From Acidimicrobiaceae bacterium (GTDB lineage: Bacteria > Actinomycetota > Acidimicrobiia > Acidimicrobiales > RAAP-2), in contig PKZI01000203.1 in NCBI GenBank assembly GCA_003133005.1, positions 14,176-22,954 of the forward strand: DNA of 8,779 nt. The letters run 5' to 3'. Of this stretch, positions 6,277 to 8,779 are shown piece by piece. Both the position numbers and the translations under genes were made by a program. The notes below the pieces were generated by a model, which was given only the letters and a program-made list of their open reading frames with translations, was not told the origin of the DNA and ran no database searches. Positions within the stretch are counted from its first letter, which is position 1. The number at the start of each line of letters is the position of its first letter.

Positions 6277-7772
6277 TTGTTCAGCCCCGCGGGAGCGACG
6301 TGTTCAATCAACTGCTGCACCGAAGGTGAGATGCGATCGAGGACCGGTCGAGGAAAGACGCCGAGCGCGACGATGAGCACCACAATGGGTACGAGCACCC
6401 AGCGCTCCTTGGTCGTGGCGTCGGGTATCGTCGCGTTCGCCCCCACCGCGCGCCCCTGGAAGACGCGTTGGTAGGCCCAAAGGAGGTAGACCGCCGCCGC
6501 GAGAACGCCAGTCGCTCCCACGACCCCCCACCACGCGTGCACCGCGAACGTACCGATGAGAATGAGGTACTCACTCACGAATCCTGAGAGTCCGGGAAGT
6601 CCAATGGACCCCAGCATCACGATCGTAAAGACGCCCGCCAAAACGGGGGCGGGGCCCTGCAGTCCCTGTAGATCAGCGATCTGGTAACTGGCGCGTCGCT
6701 GTTCGAGGAAACCAATGATGAGAAAGAAGCCAATCGTGAGGATGCCGTGGTTGAACATCAGCAAGACCGCGCCGACCGTGGCTATCTTTGAACCCGAGAC
6801 GACCCCGAGTGTGATGAAGCCCATTTGGGCGAGTGAACTATACGCGACGAATCGCTTGAGGTCTTTTGCGGTGCATGCGAGAATCGACCCCCACAAGATG
6901 CCGATGACCGCCAGGGTGAGCATCACCGGACGCACGTCGGCGAGCGCGAGCGGGAAGAGTCCTACCGCGAAACGCAGTAACCCGTACGATCCAAGTTTGG
7001 CGAGCAGCGCGGAGAGTTCAATGGACCCCGCCGTGGGCGCCTCGGCGTAGGTGAGCGGCGACCAGGTGTGCAGTGGCCAGATCGGCGCCTTCACGCCAAA
7101 GGCAATGGCGAAACCCGTAAACAACCAAATGGCCGTCGCGTGGGTCATCGCCGTTGAAGCGAGCACCCCGTAGGCGAACGTCAACGAACCCCCCACCTGG
7201 TGCTGATGGGCGAAACCGAGGTAGAGGATACCAATGAGCAAGAACGCCGAAGCACTAAACGTGTAGATGAAAAACTTGAGCGCCGCCTTGTTCGCTTCCT
7301 TGCCGCCCCAGCCGGTGATGATGAAGTAACACGGCACGAGGGTGAGCTCGAAGAAGACAAAGAACTCAAGCAAATCGTGCGCTACGAAACTTCCCATGGT
7401 CAGTGACGTCAGGATTAGTAGCCACGCGACGAACGACGGCTCTCGACGTTTGTCACGTCCGCCAAGCAGCGCGAGGAGCACGACGATCGCGGTGAGTTCG
7501 ACCATGAACAACGAGATGCCGTCAAGGGCGACGTCATAGGCGAGTCCAAATGGAGCAGAGAGCACGTGTCGAGTGGCGAAGTCGAACGTCTGCGCACCCT
7601 TGACGTGACTGTTGTAGAGGAAGAATATGACTACTCCGAGGGCCATCTCGATCGACGCACTCACGACGGCGACGGCGTAGGAGAGCCCCGTCTTACCTCG
7701 AGCGAGGAGCGCAACGATCGAACCCAGTAACGGCACGACGAGTAGTGCGCTGAGCCACAAGGACGAATGCAT
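6273..7772 (-). CDS. nuoM: NADH-quinone oxidoreductase subunit M
   Basis: NuoM is the second antiporter-like subunit of complex I. The protein has 499 residues (E. coli has 509), with about 14 helices. All the key channel residues are seen: E142 in FFELTLVP (TM5), K228 in FGVKAPIWPLHTWSPLTYAE (TM7), K259 in LLAKLGSYGLLRF (TM8), H342 in MFNHGILTIG, and E401 in SGFVSEYLILIG (TM12), matching E. coli E144, K234, K265, H348 and E407. Its ATG lies two bases after the nuoL TAA. GAGGG (plus-strand 7783-7787), inside the end of nuoL, is the likely Shine-Dalgarno, ten bases before the start. Its TGA is shared with the start region of nuoN. This subunit should be fully functional as a proton channel. 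Confidence 0.97.
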   Translation of the reverse strand: MHSSLWLSALLVVPLLGSIVALLARGKTGLSYAVAVVSASIEMALGVVIFFLYNSHVKGAQTFDFATRHVLSAPFGLAYDVALDGISLFMVELTAIVVLLALLGGRDKRREPSFVAWLLILTSLTMGSFVAHDLLEFFVFFELTLVPCYFIITGWGGKEANKAALKFFIYTFSASAFLLIGILYLGFAHQHQVGGSLTFAYGVLASTAMTHATAIWLFTGFAIAFGVKAPIWPLHTWSPLTYAEAPTAGSIELSALLAKLGSYGLLRFAVGLFPLALADVRPVMLTLAVIGILWGSILACTAKDLKRFVAYSSLAQMGFITLGVVSGSKIATVGAVLLMFNHGILTIGFFLIIGFLEQRRASYQIADLQGLQGPAPVLAGVFTIVMLGSIGLPGLSGFVSEYLILIGTFAVHAWWGVVGATGVLAAAVYLLWAYQRVFQGRAVGANATIPDATTKERWVLVPIVVLIVALGVFPRPVLDRISPSVQQLIEHVAPAGLNK

Positions 7773-7774
7773 GC

Positions 7775-8779
7775 TTAACCAGCCCTCGCCACGAGATAGA
7801 CCACGATCACCGCGACCCCAAGAGCCATCGCGAGCGCGTAATGGCGAACGAAGCCCGACTGAATCTTTCGTACACCTTCGGCACTCCGTTTGATGCCGTG
7901 CGCGATACCCATGACCCCACCGTCGATGACGCGATCCTCAACGACCGTGTCGCTGAATTGGGCAACCTTTTCCAAGGGACGTCCAATGGTGGCGTCATAG
8001 AAGTCATCCCAGTACCACACGTGCTCTAAGAACGGCGGCGTGAGTTTTTCGTCTTCCGAACGACTGCGCCAGATGCTGAACGCCGCGGCGAGGCCTATGA
8101 GGGCAGCGGCGATGTCAACGATCGCCAATCCCCATTGGCTGAACGTGCTCTGTGCGCCGATGGGCGCCACGTACCCAAACGTGGAACTCAAAAACCCGGC
8201 CAGTGAATTGTGATGGATCCACGGCAGATCGAGCACGCCTCCGAGCACCGAGAGCACCGCCAAGACCACGAGGGGTAGCGTCATCAGCCACGGCGACTCG
8301 TGCGGATCGTGGCCGTGAGTGACCTCGCGGAAGCGTTCAGTGCCGCGAAACGTCAGCACGAAAAGCCGACTCATGTAATAGGCGGTAAGAATCGCGGTGA
8401 CGACGCCCAGAACCCACAGCGCCTTGTCGTGCGCGAAGACGTTCGTCAAGACGTCGCCCTTGGACCAGAACCCCGCAAAGGGCGGGATACCCGAGATGGT
8501 GAGCCACCCGATGAGGAACGTGGGGAACGTGAGGGGCAGAAACCTCTGCAGTGCGCCCATTTTTCGCAAGTCCTGTTCACCGTTGAGCGAGTGGATGACC
8601 GAACCCGATCCAAGGAACAACAAGGCCTTGAAGAATGCGTGGCTGACCATGAGGAAGATGGCGGCCGCGTACGCACCGACGCCAACCGCCAGCACCATGT
8701 AACCAATTTGGGACACCGTCGAGAACGCGAGGACCTTCTTTATGTCCTTCTGGGACGTGGCAATGGTGGCAGCGACAAA
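7775..8779 (-). CDS. nuoL: NADH-quinone oxidoreductase subunit L, C-terminal half (5' end beyond the window)
   Basis: NuoL is the most distal proton-pumping subunit of complex I and carries the long amphipathic lateral helix. The frame is open to the right edge and gives 334 residues, about half of a typical 610-640. It starts inside the conserved block SQKDIKKVLAFSTVSQIGYM (residues 9-28), so the GTG at 8716 (V22) is not the true start. Next come SHAFFKALLFLGSGSVIH (about 46-62, with the conserved His and Lys of the channel centre), GIPPFAGFWSKGDVL (TM12, about 97-111), then the C-terminal region with EHVWYWDDFYDATIGRPLEK (252-271), which leads into the lateral helix, and a last membrane helix (about 314-331). 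The Lys of TM12 is kept, but the usual 'SKDE' reads SKGD here. The stop is TAA, two bases before nuoM. Confidence 0.95.
   Translation of the reverse strand, partial: FVAATIATSQKDIKKVLAFSTVSQIGYMVLAVGVGAYAAAIFLMVSHAFFKALLFLGSGSVIHSLNGEQDLRKMGALQRFLPLTFPTFLIGWLTISGIPPFAGFWSKGDVLTNVFAHDKALWVLGVVTAILTAYYMSRLFVLTFRGTERFREVTHGHDPHESPWLMTLPLVVLAVLSVLGGVLDLPWIHHNSLAGFLSSTFGYVAPIGAQSTFSQWGLAIVDIAAALIGLAAAFSIWRSRSEDEKLTPPFLEHVWYWDDFYDATIGRPLEKVAQFSDTVVEDRVIDGGVMGIAHGIKRSAEGVRKIQSGFVRHYALAMALGVAVIVVYLVARAG

Noticed and set aside
8714..8716. GTG as the start of nuoL
   Set aside because: The residues before it (KKVLAFST) are the conserved NuoL block, so the gene continues past the right edge.

Overview
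The window looks like ordinary chromosome of a high-GC Gram-positive bacterium, most likely an actinobacterium and possibly of the Acidimicrobiia. This placement is an inference from three things: moderately high GC with few AT-rich genes, a short tightly packed nuoL-nuoM-nuoN gene end, and protein sequences (the MprF/LysX-type lysyltransferase and the DcsG-like ATP-grasp protein) that resemble actinobacterial versions as I remember them. I see no tRNA or rRNA gene, insertion sequence, CRISPR array, prophage gene or origin. No stretch longer than 300 bases lacks a gene.

Left part (1-3880): a membrane-anchored phosphatidylglycerol lysyltransferase-type protein enters from the left edge, already in frame at base 1. 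It is followed on the same strand, after 110 bases, by a gene for a small secreted protein with a clear signal peptide. That gene meets a small acidic protein gene on the minus strand head-on; their stop codons touch at 2072/2073. The acidic gene and a plus-strand MFS efflux-type transporter gene diverge from a 98-base region. Both starts there lack a Shine-Dalgarno and have a TANNNT hexamer 6-7 bases upstream, as leaderless actinobacterial transcripts do.

Right part (3911-8779, all minus strand): this is the 3' end of a respiratory complex I (NDH-1) operon. In transcription order it holds nuoL (C-terminal half only, cut by the right edge), nuoM, nuoN, and then a DcsG-like ATP-grasp ligase gene whose GTG overlaps the nuoN stop by four bases. 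NuoL, NuoM and NuoN are the three antiporter-like proton-pumping membrane subunits. The key charged residues of NuoM and NuoN are all present. NuoL has a Gly in place of the usual Asp after its TM12 lysine. The operon converges on the MFS gene with only 30 bases between them.

I did not find a convincing new multi-gene system. The points most worth a second look are the ATP-grasp enzyme tied to the complex I operon, the divergent pair of apparent leaderless promoters, and two conserved-looking small proteins of unknown role (one secreted, one acidic).
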